Below are positions 9,178 to 19,397 of a stretch of 64,000 nt of DNA, piece after piece. Source of the DNA: Gammaproteobacteria bacterium. Lineage in GTDB: Bacteria; Pseudomonadota; Gammaproteobacteria; DSM-16500. Position 1 is the first letter of the stretch. Each line of letters starts with the position of its first letter. Where the stretch lies: contig JACDDU010000002.1 of the NCBI GenBank assembly GCA_013816845.1, positions 1 to 64,000 of the forward strand. Reading direction: 5' to 3'. Both the position numbers and the translations under genes were made by a program. The notes below the pieces were generated by a model. That model was not told the origin of the DNA. It saw only the letters and a program-made list of their open reading frames with translations, and did no database searches.

Positions 9178-9612
9178 ATGCAGTTAAATACTTTACATCC
9201 AGCACCAGGATCCAAAACAAAATCAAAACGCTTAGGTCGCGGTATTGGATCTGGCAAGGGAAAGACTTGTGGTCGCGGACATAAAGGTCAACGCGCTCGT
9301 GCGGGTGGGTATCATAAAGTTGGTTTTGAAGGTGGCCAAATGCCTATCCAACGTCGCATACCTAAATCTGGTTTTCGTTCACGCACAGCCCTTTACAGGG
9401 AAGAAATTTATCTATCTGCTTTAGATACCTTAGATATTACTGAAATTGATTTTAACTCGTTAAAAGCGTCAGGACTTATTCGCGCTAATACCAAAGAAGT
9501 TAAAATTATTGGTTCAGGTGAAGTAACCAAAGCATTTACGATTCGTGGAATTGCTATAACAGCTGGCGCACGTCGCGCTATTGAAGCTGCAAAAGGGAAA
9601 GTTGAGGTTTAA
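9178..9612 (+). CDS. rplO: 50S ribosomal protein L15
   Basis: L15 is a late-assembly protein inside the large subunit. The 144-residue product (E. coli 144) begins [13 protein letters not shown] and has the glycine/basic-rich [21 protein letters not shown] segment, then [18 protein letters not shown]. The stop is immediately followed by the secY start codon, so rplO and secY are cotranscribed. Confidence 0.97.
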   Translation: MQLNTLHPAPGSKTKSKRLGRGIGSGKGKTCGRGHKGQRARAGGYHKVGFEGGQMPIQRRIPKSGFRSRTALYREEIYLSALDTLDITEIDFNSLKASGLIRANTKEVKIIGSGEVTKAFTIRGIAITAGARRAIEAAKGKVEV

Positions 9613-10938
9613 ATGACAATCGGTCGGCTTGGGGAAAATTTAAAAGGAACAGGATTTGCTGACTTAAAAAACCGGCTCTTGTTTGTTTTAATTGCAATTT
9701 TAATCTTTCGAATAGGATCTTATATTCCCGTTCCTGGATTAAACCCATTGCGTTTACAAGAACTTTTTAACTCGCAACAAAACAACATTGTTGGTTTGTT
9801 CAACATGTTTTCTGGTGGCGCTTTAATGCGTTTTAGTATTTTCGCCTTAGGAATCATGCCCTACATCTCGGCTTCTATTATCGTGCAGTTATTAAGTGTG
9901 ATGACGCCTTCACTTTCTGAACTACGCAAAGAAGGGGAAGCAGGGCAACGAAAAATTAATAAATATACTCGCTATGGCACCTTAGTTCTGGCAACGTTTC
10001 AAGCAATCGGTATTTCTAAAATGTTGGCAGCAAATGGGGTCGCAATCTCTGTCGGGATGTCATTTTATTTTACAACTACCGTTACCTTAGTTACGGGAAC
10101 GATGTTCCTTATGTGGTTGGGTGAGCAAGTCACGGAACGTGGTATTGGTAATGGCATTTCAATGATCATCTTTGCAGGTATTGTAGCGGGACTTCCACAA
10201 GCGCTAGGTCGTACCTTAGAGCAAGTTCGTGAAGGTCAGTTACAAATCATTTTCTTATTGATTATCCTTGCCGCAGTGGTAGGGGTAGTGGCATTCGTGG
10301 TTTTTGTAGAACGGGCACAAAGACGTATAACCATCAATTATGCGAGACGAATGCAGGGTGGTAAAGTTTATGCTGCACAAAGCACGCACCTTCCCCTGAA
10401 AATTAATATGGCAGGGGTTATACCTCCGATTTTTGCCTCCAGTTTGATTTTGTTTCCGGCAACCATTGCGCAATGGTTTGGTAATACCAAAGGACTTGGA
10501 TGGCTAAGTTCATTTAGTGTTGCTTTGCAGCAAGGCCAGCCTCTGCATATGTTATTATTTAGTGCAGGTATCATATTCTTTTGTTTTTTCTATACTGCTT
10601 TAGTTTTTAATCCGAAAGAAACTGCAGATAATTTGAAGAAATCGGGTGCATTTATTCCAGGGATTCGTCCAGGAGATCAAACTGCGCGGTATATTGACAC
10701 AGTAATGACAAGACTGACTTTGGCTGGTGCAATCTATATTACTTTAGTATGCCTTTTGCCTGAGTTTTTAATTTTAGCTTGGAATGTTCCATTTTATTTT
10801 GGCGGGACTTCTTTGTTAATTATTGTTGTTGTAGTTATGGATTTTATGGCACAAGTTCAGGCCCATATCATGTCTTATCAGTATGAGTCTTTACTTAAAA
10901 AGGCAAATTTAAGAAGCGGTGCAACCTCAAATCGGTAA
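9613..10938 (+). CDS. secY: Preprotein translocase channel SecY
   Basis: SecY forms the inner-membrane protein-conducting channel with SecE and SecG. The 441-residue product (E. coli 443) has about ten hydrophobic segments, the plug-region IPVPGLNP, the family signature around [16 protein letters not shown], and the cytoplasmic loop with [14 protein letters not shown]. It begins right after the rplO stop. secG lies in the same window at 31396 and secDF-yajC at 48010-51279. Confidence 0.97.
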   Translation: MTIGRLGENLKGTGFADLKNRLLFVLIAILIFRIGSYIPVPGLNPLRLQELFNSQQNNIVGLFNMFSGGALMRFSIFALGIMPYISASIIVQLLSVMTPSLSELRKEGEAGQRKINKYTRYGTLVLATFQAIGISKMLAANGVAISVGMSFYFTTTVTLVTGTMFLMWLGEQVTERGIGNGISMIIFAGIVAGLPQALGRTLEQVREGQLQIIFLLIILAAVVGVVAFVVFVERAQRRITINYARRMQGGKVYAAQSTHLPLKINMAGVIPPIFASSLILFPATIAQWFGNTKGLGWLSSFSVALQQGQPLHMLLFSAGIIFFCFFYTALVFNPKETADNLKKSGAFIPGIRPGDQTARYIDTVMTRLTLAGAIYITLVCLLPEFLILAWNVPFYFGGTSLLIIVVVVMDFMAQVQAHIMSYQYESLLKKANLRSGATSNR

Positions 10939-10992
10939 GCTAGCTTCCAAAGATGAAAAAATCAGCTAATTTGAGTTTACGTGGGGTGGAAA

Positions 10993-11106
10993 ATGAAAGT
11001 TGGAGCATCAGTAAAGAAAATTTGTCGAAATTGTAAAGTCATCCGTCGTAAAAATACGGTTAGAATTATTTGCAAAGAAAAACGACATAAGCAAAGACAA
11101 GGTTGA
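10993..11106 (+). CDS. rpmJ: 50S ribosomal protein L36, zinc-binding form
   Basis: This 37-codon gene follows secY, its standard place. The product starts [15 protein letters not shown] and carries C11, C14, C27 and H32, the zinc-ribbon ligands of the C+ form of L36. It is strongly basic. A GTGGGGTGGAAA stretch upstream gives a weak ribosome-binding site. It closes the classical spc operon, and a 278-bp gap follows. Confidence 0.96.
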   Translation: MKVGASVKKICRNCKVIRRKNTVRIICKEKRHKQRQG

Positions 11107-11384
11107 TTTTTCTGTGATTGAATATTAAACTCATGCGCTTTTGCAACTATGCTCGTGTAGTTTGGACGCTGCCTAAAGTAAGTCACGCAGCACCCGCCGA
11201 GGTTAGTGATAAAGTTAGTGTTTATAATGAGTTAGTTCCACCTTCTACATTTTTTGTGAGGTTTTTTAAGCGAATTTTGATTAGATTAACTCAAAAATCG
11301 GAAAATATGTCGAGGAACAAGCGACCAAGTAATACAGTATGAATGATATTTATTCAGTAAGTCTTAAATGTTAGGAGTGATGGA
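11107..11384 (+). promoter_or_regulatory. rpmJ-rpsM intergenic region, probable alpha-operon promoter and leader
   Basis: This 278-bp gap is the largest in the ribosomal cluster and sits at the spc/alpha border. A perfect TATAAT at 11223-11228 is a candidate -10 element, without a good -35. The following 150 bp would be the rpsM leader, the position where E. coli S4 represses the alpha operon. A 74-codon reading frame starting at TTG 11118 crosses it, but it lacks a ribosome-binding site and any recognisable similarity. Confidence 0.45.
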
Positions 11385-11744
11385 ATGGCGGCGCGTATTG
11401 TAGGCGTAAATATACCAATGCATAAACATGTCAGCATAGGTCTGACAGCGATTTATGGTGTTGGCAGAAATCTTGCTAAATCGATGTGTGAATCGACGCA
11501 GATAGATCCAGCTAAGAAAGTCAAAGACTTAACTGAAGCGGAACTTGAAAGTTTGCGCGGTGAAGTAAGCAAAATTCGTGTTGAAGGTGATCTTCGACGT
11601 GAAGTAGCTATGAATATTAAACGCTTGATGGAGCTTGGTACTTATCGCGGCTCTCGGCATAAGCGTGGCTTACCCGTTCGAGGACAAAGAACTCGAACTA
11701 ATGCAAGAACCCGTAAAGGAAGAAGTAAAGGCAAAGCTAAATAA
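11385..11744 (+). CDS. rpsM: 30S ribosomal protein S13
   Basis: S13 contacts the P-site tRNA and bridges to the large subunit. The 119-residue product (E. coli 118) starts [15 protein letters not shown] and contains [11 protein letters not shown] and [19 protein letters not shown], ending in the basic tail. A TTAGGAGTG ribosome-binding site precedes the ATG. First gene of the alpha group. Confidence 0.97.
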   Translation: MAARIVGVNIPMHKHVSIGLTAIYGVGRNLAKSMCESTQIDPAKKVKDLTEAELESLRGEVSKIRVEGDLRREVAMNIKRLMELGTYRGSRHKRGLPVRGQRTRTNARTRKGRSKGKAK

Positions 11745-11755
11745 AGGTAAATTGA

Positions 11756-12148
11756 ATGGCAGACGATAAAAGTAAGCAAAGAAAAAAATCTAAACGGCAA
11801 GTTACAGACGGTATCGCCCATATTGATTCTTCATTCAATAATACCATTGTGACCATGACAGATGTTCAAGGGAATGCAGTATGTTGGGCTAGTGCGGCGA
11901 GCTGCGGTTATCGTGGTTCTCGGAAATCTACTCCCTATGCTGCTGGCGAAGCTGCGCAAAAAGTTGGCTCACTTGCAGTTGAAAATTTTGGTATGAAAAG
12001 TGTTGATGTTCGCGTACGCGGGCCAGGTCCAGGTCGCGAATCAGCAATTCGTGCATTGGCTGCTGTTGGTTTGAAAGTAAAATCGATTACAGATGTAACT
12101 GGTATTCCCTTTAATGGCTGTCGCGCGCCAAAGAAACGACGTGTATAG
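11756..12148 (+). CDS. rpsK: 30S ribosomal protein S11
   Basis: S11 belongs to the 30S platform near the mRNA exit. The 130-residue product (E. coli 129) has [31 protein letters not shown] and [15 protein letters not shown], and ends CRAPKKRRV. It begins 11 bases after rpsM. Confidence 0.97.
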   Translation: MADDKSKQRKKSKRQVTDGIAHIDSSFNNTIVTMTDVQGNAVCWASAASCGYRGSRKSTPYAAGEAAQKVGSLAVENFGMKSVDVRVRGPGPGRESAIRALAAVGLKVKSITDVTGIPFNGCRAPKKRRV

Positions 12149-12163
12149 CAGGAGAGATAATAA

Positions 12164-12784
12164 ATGGCACGGTATTTAGGTCCTCGTTGTAAGCTTGCTC
12201 GTCGGGAGAGAATGGATCTTTCACTCACCAGCGGTGTAAGAGCATTAGATAGCAAATGTAAGCTGGATACAGCTCCCGGTCAGCATGGTGCTAGACGCGG
12301 TCGAGAAACAGAACATGGTGTTCAACTTCGAGAAAAACAAAAAGTTAGACGTATTTATGGTATTTTAGAGCGTCAGTTTGAAAACTACTTTAAAAAAGCG
12401 ACTCGTTTAAAGGGTTCTACAGGTGAAAACTTGCTAAAGCTCCTAGAGCGTCGTTTGGACAATGTTGTTTATCGCATGGGGTTTGGTTCTACACGTGCGG
12501 AAGCGAGACAGTTGGTTAATCATTGTGGTGTTTTAGTTAATGGTAAAGCTGTAAATATTCCTTCTTACTTATTATCCGCAGGTGATGTGATAAGTGTACG
12601 GGAAAAAGCGAAATCTCAACTTCGTGTACAGTCAGCTCTAACTTTATCTCAAAATCGCCCCAGCTGTGATTGGATTGAAGTAGATGCCACGACATTTTCT
12701 GGCACGTTTAAAAACGCACCGGATCGAGATCGTTTACCGCCGGATATTAATGAACAGTTGATAGTTGAGCTTTATTCTAAATAA
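12164..12784 (+). CDS. rpsD: 30S ribosomal protein S4
   Basis: S4 nucleates 30S assembly and in E. coli represses the alpha operon. The product has 206 residues, the same as E. coli, with [38 protein letters not shown], the S4 RNA-binding domain ([20 protein letters not shown]) and the ending [19 protein letters not shown] ribosome-binding site precedes it. Confidence 0.97.
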   Translation: MARYLGPRCKLARRERMDLSLTSGVRALDSKCKLDTAPGQHGARRGRETEHGVQLREKQKVRRIYGILERQFENYFKKATRLKGSTGENLLKLLERRLDNVVYRMGFGSTRAEARQLVNHCGVLVNGKAVNIPSYLLSAGDVISVREKAKSQLRVQSALTLSQNRPSCDWIEVDATTFSGTFKNAPDRDRLPPDINEQLIVELYSK

Positions 12785-12814
12785 CTCACTTCTGGGACAT
12801 AGAGAGGTTGTTAC

Positions 12815-13819
12815 ATGCAAAACAATCCATTTGACTTTCTAACACCTCGAGAAATTGCTGTCGAGTCTATATCGCCATTTCACGCCAAGATTACTTTGGA
12901 ACCGCTCGAACGTGGTTTTGGATATACTTTGGGCAACACTTTAAGAAGAATTTTACTTTCTTCGATGCCAGGTGCTGCTATTGTTGAAGCTAAAATCGAA
13001 GGGGTATTGCATGAATACAGTGCAATTCAAGGCGTTCAAGAAGATGTAGTTGAAATTCTGCTTAACTTGAAAAATGTTTTTATTCGTTTGCAAGGGCGTC
13101 AAGAAGTTACGCTTAAGCTTAATAAAAAAGGCCCCGGCCCAGTTCTTGCTGGTGATATTGAACCGGAACATGATGTTGAAGTGGTTAACCCCAATCATGT
13201 TATTGCCCATTTGAATGACAGTGGTGCACTTAGCATGACGCTTCGTGTAGTAATGGGTAGAGGTTACCAACCTGCGATTACACGTAATAAAAAAGCTGAA
13301 GGAAAGACAGTAATTGGTGCGCTGCATCTTGATGCAAGCTTTAGTCCAATTCGTCGGGTTGCCTACAGTGTGGAAAATGCGCGTGTTGAACAACGTACAG
13401 ATTTGGATAAATTGATTATTGATCTTGAAACTAACGGTACTTTAGATCCTGAAGAAGCGATCCGACGTTCGGCTACTATTCTTCAGCAGCAATTGGCGGC
13501 ATTTGTTGACTTACAATCTGCTCCGATGATTCTTGAGAAAATGTCTCGTGAAGATTCAATTAACCCAATTTTTCATCGTCCGGTAGATGATTTGGAACTG
13601 ACAGTTCGCTCTGCGAATTGTTTGAAAGCTGAAAATATTTTCTTTATTGGTGATTTAGTTCAACGCACCGAAGCCGATTTATTAAAGACACCTAATTTAG
13701 GTAAGAAGTCATTAACCGAGATTAAAAATGTCTTAGCTGTTCATGGATTAGGCTTAGGCACGAAAATTGAAGGCTGGCGTGCTCCTGCTTCGCATGACAG
13801 AGATGATATAAAGAAATAA
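12815..13819 (+). CDS. rpoA: RNA polymerase alpha subunit
   Basis: Alpha dimerises to nucleate RNA polymerase and its C-terminal domain contacts UP elements and activators. The 334-residue product (E. coli 329) has the N-terminal dimerisation motif [19 protein letters not shown] at about 31-49 and the C-terminal helix-hairpin-helix with [16 protein letters not shown] at about 288-303. It sits between rpsD and rplQ, the standard place. An AGAGAGG ribosome-binding site precedes the ATG. Confidence 0.97.
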   Translation: MQNNPFDFLTPREIAVESISPFHAKITLEPLERGFGYTLGNTLRRILLSSMPGAAIVEAKIEGVLHEYSAIQGVQEDVVEILLNLKNVFIRLQGRQEVTLKLNKKGPGPVLAGDIEPEHDVEVVNPNHVIAHLNDSGALSMTLRVVMGRGYQPAITRNKKAEGKTVIGALHLDASFSPIRRVAYSVENARVEQRTDLDKLIIDLETNGTLDPEEAIRRSATILQQQLAAFVDLQSAPMILEKMSREDSINPIFHRPVDDLELTVRSANCLKAENIFFIGDLVQRTEADLLKTPNLGKKSLTEIKNVLAVHGLGLGTKIEGWRAPASHDRDDIKK

Positions 13820-13892
13820 AATTTTAAACTTTTTATTTCTTAAAAAGTTGTTAATTAAATTTGATTGTTACATTTAAAGAAAGGTCTTTTTT

Positions 13893-14267
13893 ATGCGTCA
13901 TGGTAATAGTGGAAAAGCGTTAGGCCGAAATAGTACCCATCGAAAAGCGATGTTTAAAAATATGATGGTTTCTTTGCTTCGTCATGAATTAATCAAGACG
14001 ACATTGCCTAAAGCCAAAGAGCTAAGAAGATTTATGGAGCCAATGATCACGTTAGCAAAAGAAGATACGCTTCACAGACGTCGGTTAGCATTTTCTCGAC
14101 TGTGTGATCGTGAAATTGTTCTTAAGTTATTTAATGACATTGCACCATTTTACAAAGAGCGTCCAGGTGGGTATTTGCGAATTTTAAAATGTAATTTTCG
14201 TAAAGGTGATTGCGCCCCCATGGCGATTATAGAATTAGTTGGTAGAAGAGATGAGGCGGCTGCGTAA
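13893..14267 (+). CDS. rplQ: 50S ribosomal protein L17
   Basis: L17 lies near the exit tunnel. The 124-residue product (E. coli 127) starts [20 protein letters not shown] and contains [17 protein letters not shown] and [10 protein letters not shown], as in the family. AAGAAAGGTC upstream gives the ribosome-binding site. It is the last gene of the alpha group. rplU follows after 80 bp. Confidence 0.96.
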   Translation: MRHGNSGKALGRNSTHRKAMFKNMMVSLLRHELIKTTLPKAKELRRFMEPMITLAKEDTLHRRRLAFSRLCDREIVLKLFNDIAPFYKERPGGYLRILKCNFRKGDCAPMAIIELVGRRDEAAA

Positions 14268-14347
14268 CAGATTGTTGCAGCGATGAGGTTTATTTCATAT
14301 AATTTGCCCTCTTTTTATTTTCCAAAATCAATGCGTTGGAGTTTTGC

Positions 14348-14659
14348 ATGTACGCAGTAATTTTAAGCGGTGGTAAACAATACCGCGTTCAAGAAGGTGA
14401 CACCATTAAATTGGAAAAGTTACCAGCTGAAGTTGGAGCGACAATTGGCTTTGACAAAGTGTTACTTATTGGCGAAGGCGAAACAGTTCAGATTGGTAGC
14501 CCTTACTTAAATGCCACTACTGTTTCAGCCACAGTAGTGAGTCAAGGTCGTCATAAGAAAATTCACATTATAAAATTTCGTCGCCGCAAGCATTATGAAA
14601 AGTGGCAAGGACATAGACAGGATTATACCGAAGTAAGAATTGATCAAATTCAAGCTTAG
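14348..14659 (+). CDS. rplU: 50S ribosomal protein L21
   Basis: L21 binds 23S rRNA together with L20. The product starts at ATG 14348, giving the family start [18 protein letters not shown] and exactly 103 residues as in E. coli. The upstream TTGGAG at 14336-14341 is the ribosome-binding site; it has been read as an alternative TTG start, but that adds four unlike residues. rpmA follows 17 bases later. Confidence 0.96.
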   Translation: MYAVILSGGKQYRVQEGDTIKLEKLPAEVGATIGFDKVLLIGEGETVQIGSPYLNATTVSATVVSQGRHKKIHIIKFRRRKHYEKWQGHRQDYTEVRIDQIQA

Positions 14660-14676
14660 GTTAAACGAGGTTTGCA

Positions 14677-14952
14677 ATGGCACATAAAAAAGCTGGTGGT
14701 AGTACACGAAACGGTCGCGATTCAAAACCCAAGTATCTTGGTGTTAAACGTTATGGCGGTCAATTTGTTAACGCGGGCGAGATTATTATTCGTCAACGGG
14801 GCACCCAATTCCATCCTGGGATGCACGTTGGTTTAGGTAGAGATTATACGTTATATGCTTTAAAACCTGGTCGAGTGGTATTTAGTCGCAAAGGTCCAAA
14901 GAATAGACGTTGTGTTAGTATTGAGCCTCTCGAAATTACTGAGGCTGCATAA
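14677..14952 (+). CDS. rpmA: 50S ribosomal protein L27
   Basis: L27 reaches the peptidyl transferase centre with its N-terminal tail. The 91-residue product (E. coli 85) starts [20 protein letters not shown] and contains [20 protein letters not shown], both diagnostic. It ends just before a strong terminator hairpin, and obgE follows. rplU-rpmA-obgE is a widely conserved order. Confidence 0.97.
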   Translation: MAHKKAGGSTRNGRDSKPKYLGVKRYGGQFVNAGEIIIRQRGTQFHPGMHVGLGRDYTLYALKPGRVVFSRKGPKNRRCVSIEPLEITEAA

Positions 14953-14992
14953 TCTCAAGTTTGTCCCTCATCTTTTCATGAGGCACATTGGT

Positions 14993-15016
14993 AAGCCCTG
15001 TCAGTACAGGGCTTTT
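14993..15016 (+). terminator. Rho-independent terminator after rpmA
   Basis: An 8-bp perfect stem, AAGCCCTG at 14993-15000 and CAGGGCTT at 15007-15014, has a six-base loop and is followed by TTC. The T-run is short, so termination may be partial and some transcripts may reach obgE, which starts 49 bp later. Confidence 0.8.
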
Positions 15017-15064
15017 CTAATGATGCACATGATTTTCTAAATTAATTTAAATCAAAAATCCCTT

Positions 15065-16105
15065 ATGAAATTTGTTGATGAAGCCAAAATTTTTGTTGAA
15101 GCTGGTAAAGGTGGAGAAGGTGCCTCAAGTTTCTTACGGCTTAAATTTATGCCCTTTGGTGGTCCTGATGGAGGGAATGGCGGTGACGGAGGAAGTGTCT
15201 TTCTTCGTGCAGAGGAAGGGATCAATACTTTAATTGATTACCGTTATATTCATCGCTATAAAGCAAGAGACGGAGAAAGAGGCGCAGGCCGTAATTGTAC
15301 GGGACGAAGCGGTGAAGATTTATACTTGCCAGTTCCTGTAGGTACGATGATTTATGATGAAGATACCAATGAGCTCATTGCAGATTTAGTCGATCCCCAC
15401 CAAATTGCCTGTGTCGCAAAAGGCGGAAGACATGGTATCGGTAATTCGCGCTTTAAAAGTAGTGTCAATCGCTCCCCCCGGCAGACCATTCCTGCGGAAC
15501 TTGGGGATAGTCGTAATCTCCGCTTAGAATTAAAAGTTTTAGCTGATGTGGGGTTGGTAGGGTTACCCAATGCAGGCAAATCCACCTTAATCAGTGCGAT
15601 GTCTGCAGCTCGGCCTAAAATTGCTGATTATCCTTTTACCACCCTTCACCCCTATTTAGGTGTGGTTCGAGTCGGACAATTTCGTAGCTTTGTAATGGCT
15701 GATATTCCAGGCCTCATTGAAGGAGCTTCTGCTGGAGCCGGCTTAGGAATTCAATTTTTGAGGCATATCATGCGTACTCGGCTACTCTTTCATGTGCTAG
15801 ATGTTGCGCCTAATGATGGAACGGATCCAGTTGAGCAAGTGCATGTTATTACCCAAGAATTAGCTAAGTTTAATGAAGCATTACTGCAGAAGGAGCGCTG
15901 GTTAGTTTTAAACAAAGTCGACTTGCTGCCTCCGGAAGATCAATTGGAAGTTTGTCAATCAATTATTAAACGACTCAATTGGCAGGGGAAAGTTTTTATT
16001 GTATCGGGGCTTGCCAAAACTGGGTTAACAGAATTAGCTCAAGAAGCCGCAAACCGCCTTGATCAAATGTCGAAAGATCCTGAAGAATTGTCAGAACCCC
16101 TATAA
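15065..16105 (+). CDS. obgE: GTPase Obg/CgtA
   Basis: ObgE is a large-subunit-associated GTPase in ribosome assembly and stress control. The 346-residue product has the glycine-rich Obg fold ([15 protein letters not shown] near residues 32-46), then the G domain with GLPNAGKST at about 166, [10 protein letters not shown] (G3) and NKVD (G4). Length is near the family's usual 340-390, and the acidic C-terminal tail is short. The N-terminal [14 protein letters not shown] start is canonical. Confidence 0.97.
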   Translation: MKFVDEAKIFVEAGKGGEGASSFLRLKFMPFGGPDGGNGGDGGSVFLRAEEGINTLIDYRYIHRYKARDGERGAGRNCTGRSGEDLYLPVPVGTMIYDEDTNELIADLVDPHQIACVAKGGRHGIGNSRFKSSVNRSPRQTIPAELGDSRNLRLELKVLADVGLVGLPNAGKSTLISAMSAARPKIADYPFTTLHPYLGVVRVGQFRSFVMADIPGLIEGASAGAGLGIQFLRHIMRTRLLFHVLDVAPNDGTDPVEQVHVITQELAKFNEALLQKERWLVLNKVDLLPPEDQLEVCQSIIKRLNWQGKVFIVSGLAKTGLTELAQEAANRLDQMSKDPEELSEPL

Positions 16106-16110
16106 AAGAA

Positions 16111-16146
16111 AAACCCCACATTAAATCAACCAATGCGGGGCTTCTT
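16111..16146 (-). terminator. Terminator between convergent obgE and rpsT
   Basis: CCCCACATT at 16114-16122 pairs with AATGCGGGG at 16132-16140 apart from one mismatch. Read on the minus strand the stem is followed by TTTTTCTTTT, so it should end rpsT transcripts well. On the plus strand the tail is only CTTCTT, a weaker terminator for obgE. Confidence 0.8.
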
Positions 16147-16171
16147 AGTGAGTTTCTCTTAGAAAAATAAG

Positions 16172-16456
16172 TTAAGCTTTAGCGCCTACTTGCTCTTCCA
16201 TTTTCTTAATGCTAGCGGTCAGCCTGCTTTTGTGCCGAGCAGCTTTATTTTTATGTATGATACCTTTGTTTGCCATTCTGTCGATGACAGGGGTTGCAGA
16301 GCGTAACGAAGCAATTGCATTAGTTTGATCACCAACAGCGATGGCAGCGGCGACTTTTTTAATGTACGTACGGAGCATGGAGCGCATGCTGGCGTTATGG
16401 CGTCGATGTTTTTCTGCTTGGCGGATGCGTTTTTTTGCCTGCTTTGTATTAGCCAA
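16172..16456 (-). CDS. rpsT: 30S ribosomal protein S20 (TTG start)
   Basis: S20 binds 16S rRNA early in assembly. The start is TTG at 16456-16454, giving [18 protein letters not shown] as in the family. A GGAG ribosome-binding site lies seven bases upstream. E. coli rpsT also starts with UUG, which is known to matter for its autoregulation. The 94-residue product (E. coli 87) ends with [19 protein letters not shown]. It is transcribed from a near-consensus promoter and convergent with obgE. Confidence 0.96.
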   Translation of the reverse strand: MANTKQAKKRIRQAEKHRRHNASMRSMLRTYIKKVAAAIAVGDQTNAIASLRSATPVIDRMANKGIIHKNKAARHKSRLTASIKKMEEQVGAKA

Positions 16457-16500
16457 GGGGTTTCTCCACAAAATTTTTAAGTTACACGAAAAGAGAGCGT

Positions 16501-16529
16501 AATATGCCCGCTTTTTCCTATATTGTCAA
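16501..16529 (-). promoter_or_regulatory. rpsT: Sigma-70 promoter of rpsT
   Basis: On the minus strand TTGACA (complement of 16524-16529) is followed by a 17-bp spacer and CATATT (complement of 16501-16506). The -35 box is a perfect match and the -10 matches four of six. Transcription would start near 16494, about 38 bases upstream of the TTG start. Confidence 0.85.
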
Positions 16530-16620
16530 TTTGTTAGGGGTCGTTTTTGAGACATTAATTGTTAAATTGCGACAGGTTATGGTAAGATAATTGGCCTAAT
16601 TTTAGCCAAATATATTTTTA

Positions 16621-17796
16621 ATGAAAATAAAAACAACAATATGGGCGCTACTTATTGCCCTCATAGTCTGCCCCAATCTCTTATTTTCATCCTCGAGTAC
16701 TCAGTTGCAAGTCGCTTTGCAAAGCTTAGCAAATGAATATGTATCTCAGCACGCTCCTGAAGAATATCTAACGGGTGTTGCTATAACTGTTCATACCCCA
16801 AGCCAACAAACTTCTGTATTTGCAGGACACCAAGCCAACGATCAAAAAGTCTTAGTCAATGACAAAACGTTATTTCAGATCGGCAGTATTACAAAATCTT
16901 TTATTGCCGCAATTTTACTTAAGCTTGAAAGTGATCCTCGTTATCATTTTTCTATTAATGATCCAGTCACCACTTATTTCCCTGAATACCCAGCATGGAA
17001 AGATATCACGATTTTGCAGTTATTAAATATGACAAGTGGTATCCCTGATTACCTTCAAAGACAAGTTTTTTTTACAGAATTGATTGCTGATCCGTATCGA
17101 AATCATTCGCTTCCCGCTTGGATCAGTCAAATGCATCGCATGGCTTTATTATTTCCTCCTGGTACGCAGTTTAACTATTCAAATACCAATTACTATATTC
17201 TAGGTTTACTGATTGAACGGTTAACGGGTAAAAGTGTTTCCAATGTAATGCAAGAGATGTTAATTCATCCTTTGTCTTTAAATTCCACCTACTATGTTCC
17301 GCACCTTATTCCACAAAATTTGCAAAAAAACCTCATCCAAGGGTATCAAGGTGAGCGCAGTTTTGCCCATTACTTACCAGTCGGTACTGTGGTAACCCAG
17401 TATAGTTTGTCTTACTTACAAGCAGCAGGGGGAATAATTGCAAGCAACCAAGATTTAGCCAAATGGGTTAAAGCATTATTTACTCCTGGGCAAGTTTTAT
17501 CACGTGTGCAACTCAAAAAAATGCTATCGATGGTTTCTGAAAAAGATGGGAAACCTATTACCCAGCTTAATAGTCAAGATTTACAAGGTTATGGTTTAGG
17601 AACAAGTGCTCAATATGGTCCTTCTTTTAAGCAAGCTTTTTTTATTTATCAAGGTATGACTTTAGGTTATCGGGCAATTTATGTTTATGTGCCAACACGT
17701 AAGGTCCTGATTGTCATTACCGTGAACAGTAGTTTTGATGGTAAAGAAAATCATTTAGTTTCGTTGATCAATCACATTGCTTCGCTTATTCTCTAA
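16621..17796 (+). CDS. Exported serine hydrolase of the class C beta-lactamase / DD-peptidase family
   Basis: The 391-residue product begins with a signal peptide (basic MKIK, then a hydrophobic stretch to about residue 22), so it acts in the periplasm or outside. The family catalytic residues are visible: S89-I-T-K92 (nucleophile and base) and Y186-S-N188. The third motif appears as YQG before MTLGYRAIY, near residue 345, where HxG or KTG is usual. The substrate cannot be told; peptidoglycan peptides, esters or lactams are all possible. No clear ribosome-binding site precedes the ATG. murJ follows in the same direction, with a 44-bp gap. Confidence 0.85.
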   Translation: MKIKTTIWALLIALIVCPNLLFSSSSTQLQVALQSLANEYVSQHAPEEYLTGVAITVHTPSQQTSVFAGHQANDQKVLVNDKTLFQIGSITKSFIAAILLKLESDPRYHFSINDPVTTYFPEYPAWKDITILQLLNMTSGIPDYLQRQVFFTELIADPYRNHSLPAWISQMHRMALLFPPGTQFNYSNTNYYILGLLIERLTGKSVSNVMQEMLIHPLSLNSTYYVPHLIPQNLQKNLIQGYQGERSFAHYLPVGTVVTQYSLSYLQAAGGIIASNQDLAKWVKALFTPGQVLSRVQLKKMLSMVSEKDGKPITQLNSQDLQGYGLGTSAQYGPSFKQAFFIYQGMTLGYRAIYVYVPTRKVLIVITVNSSFDGKENHLVSLINHIASLIL

Positions 17797-17840
17797 TGGC
17801 CATTAAGCTTCATTCAGATTAATTAAAGAGTGCATGATGC

Positions 17841-19397
17841 ATGAGTAAAAACTTAGTTAAATCTACATCAGTTGTTGTTGGTATGACATCCATCTCACGT
17901 GTCTTTGGTTTCATTAGAGATATGGTGACCGCAGCCGCTTTTGGTGCAGGTGCATCTTTCGATGCTTTTTCCATTGCATTTAAAATTCCTAATTTTATGC
18001 GACGATTATTTGCTGAAGGATCGTTTTCACAAGCTTTCGTTCCCGTCCTTGCACAATATCAAAGAACTCAATCAAAAGATGAGGCGCAACGGTTTATTGA
18101 TGCTATTGCCGGTACGCTCGGCATTGTGCTCCTGATTGTTACAGTGGCTGGTATGCTGTTTTCACCCATGATCATCCGTGTGTTTGCTCCAGGCTTTGCA
18201 ATTGATGGGGATCGGTTTGATTTAGCGGTTACGATGTTGCGAATTACTTTCCCTTATCTTTTTTTTATTTCTCTAACAGCATTTTCTGGTGCGATCTTAA
18301 ATACTTACAATCGTTTTTGGGTTGCAGCTTTTACGCCTGTATTTTTAAATCTTTGCATGATTAGTGCTGCTTTGTGGTTTGCACCTCATTTAAAGATTCC
18401 TATCACTGGTCTTGCTTGGGGGGTATTTCTTGCAGGGATAGTGCAATTTCTTTTTCAACTTCCATTTTTAAAAATCTTAAAATTACTACCACGTCCCTAT
18501 ATCAATTTTAAAGATCCGGGCGTTCGGCGTGTGTTGAAACTGATGTTACCTGCTTTATTCGGGGTATCAGTGGGTCAAATTAATTTACTTGTGGACAGTT
18601 TGTTTGCTTCATTATTAGCAGTCGGTAGCATATCTTGGCTTTATTATTCTGATCGTTTAATGGAGTTTCCTTTAGGCGTTTTTGGTGTTGCGATTTCAAC
18701 GGTGATACTCCCTAATCTTTCACGTCATCAAGCAATGCAATCCGAAGAGTCTTATGCTCTAACGATCGATTGGGCTTTACGAGCTGTGTTACTCATTGGT
18801 ATTCCTGCGACGATGGTGTTGTTTGTTGCGGGAGGGCCGATGCTTGCTACGCTTTTTCAGTATGGTAAATTTAGTCCGCATGATGTCTTGATGGCAAAAC
18901 AAAGTTTAATGGCATTTGCCATTGGTATTACACCTTTCATGCTTGTGAAAATTTTAGCAGCAGGCTTTTACGCGAAACAAGATATGAAAACGCCGGTGCG
19001 AATTGGTGTCATTGCAATGGTTGCTAATATTGTTTTAAATCTTATCTTTATTATCCCTCTCGCACATGCTGGCATTGCCCTTGCAACATCATGTGCAGCA
19101 ATTATCAATACGGGTTGTTTGCTTTATTTTTTATTCGTCAAAAATTATTATCGTGCGCGTTCGGGTTGGAGAGTTTTTGGTTTACGTTTACTTCTTGCTA
19201 ATTTGGTTCTCGGTACCTGGCTTTTCTTTGGGGAGGGAGCGATGTCAGACTGGTTGAGTCAAACTGCAGCTTGGCGATTTACCCACTTAATTTACTTATT
19301 GGGATTTGCAGCTATTCTTTATCTCGCAACGTTATGGGTCGCAGGCTTACGTCCGCATCATTTGTTAATTCGCGAACAGCAATTGATATCTTCTTAA
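17841..19397 (+). CDS. murJ: Lipid II flippase MurJ
   Basis: MurJ of the MOP exporter superfamily flips lipid II across the inner membrane for peptidoglycan synthesis. The 518-residue product (E. coli 511) has many hydrophobic segments (14 in the family) and the N-terminal signature SRVFGFIRDMVTAAAFGAG followed by FKIPNFMRRLFAEGSFSQAF. Later conserved elements are YYSDRLMEFPLGVFGVAISTVILP and FYAKQDMKTPVRIG. Its stop overlaps the stop of the convergent gene downstream. Confidence 0.96.
   Translation: MSKNLVKSTSVVVGMTSISRVFGFIRDMVTAAAFGAGASFDAFSIAFKIPNFMRRLFAEGSFSQAFVPVLAQYQRTQSKDEAQRFIDAIAGTLGIVLLIVTVAGMLFSPMIIRVFAPGFAIDGDRFDLAVTMLRITFPYLFFISLTAFSGAILNTYNRFWVAAFTPVFLNLCMISAALWFAPHLKIPITGLAWGVFLAGIVQFLFQLPFLKILKLLPRPYINFKDPGVRRVLKLMLPALFGVSVGQINLLVDSLFASLLAVGSISWLYYSDRLMEFPLGVFGVAISTVILPNLSRHQAMQSEESYALTIDWALRAVLLIGIPATMVLFVAGGPMLATLFQYGKFSPHDVLMAKQSLMAFAIGITPFMLVKILAAGFYAKQDMKTPVRIGVIAMVANIVLNLIFIIPLAHAGIALATSCAAIINTGCLLYFLFVKNYYRARSGWRVFGLRLLLANLVLGTWLFFGEGAMSDWLSQTAAWRFTHLIYLLGFAAILYLATLWVAGLRPHHLLIREQQLISS

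Noticed and set aside
11118-11342. A 74-codon reading frame between rpmJ and rpsM
   Set aside because: It starts at TTG without a ribosome-binding site, matches nothing known to me and crosses the expected alpha-operon promoter and leader.
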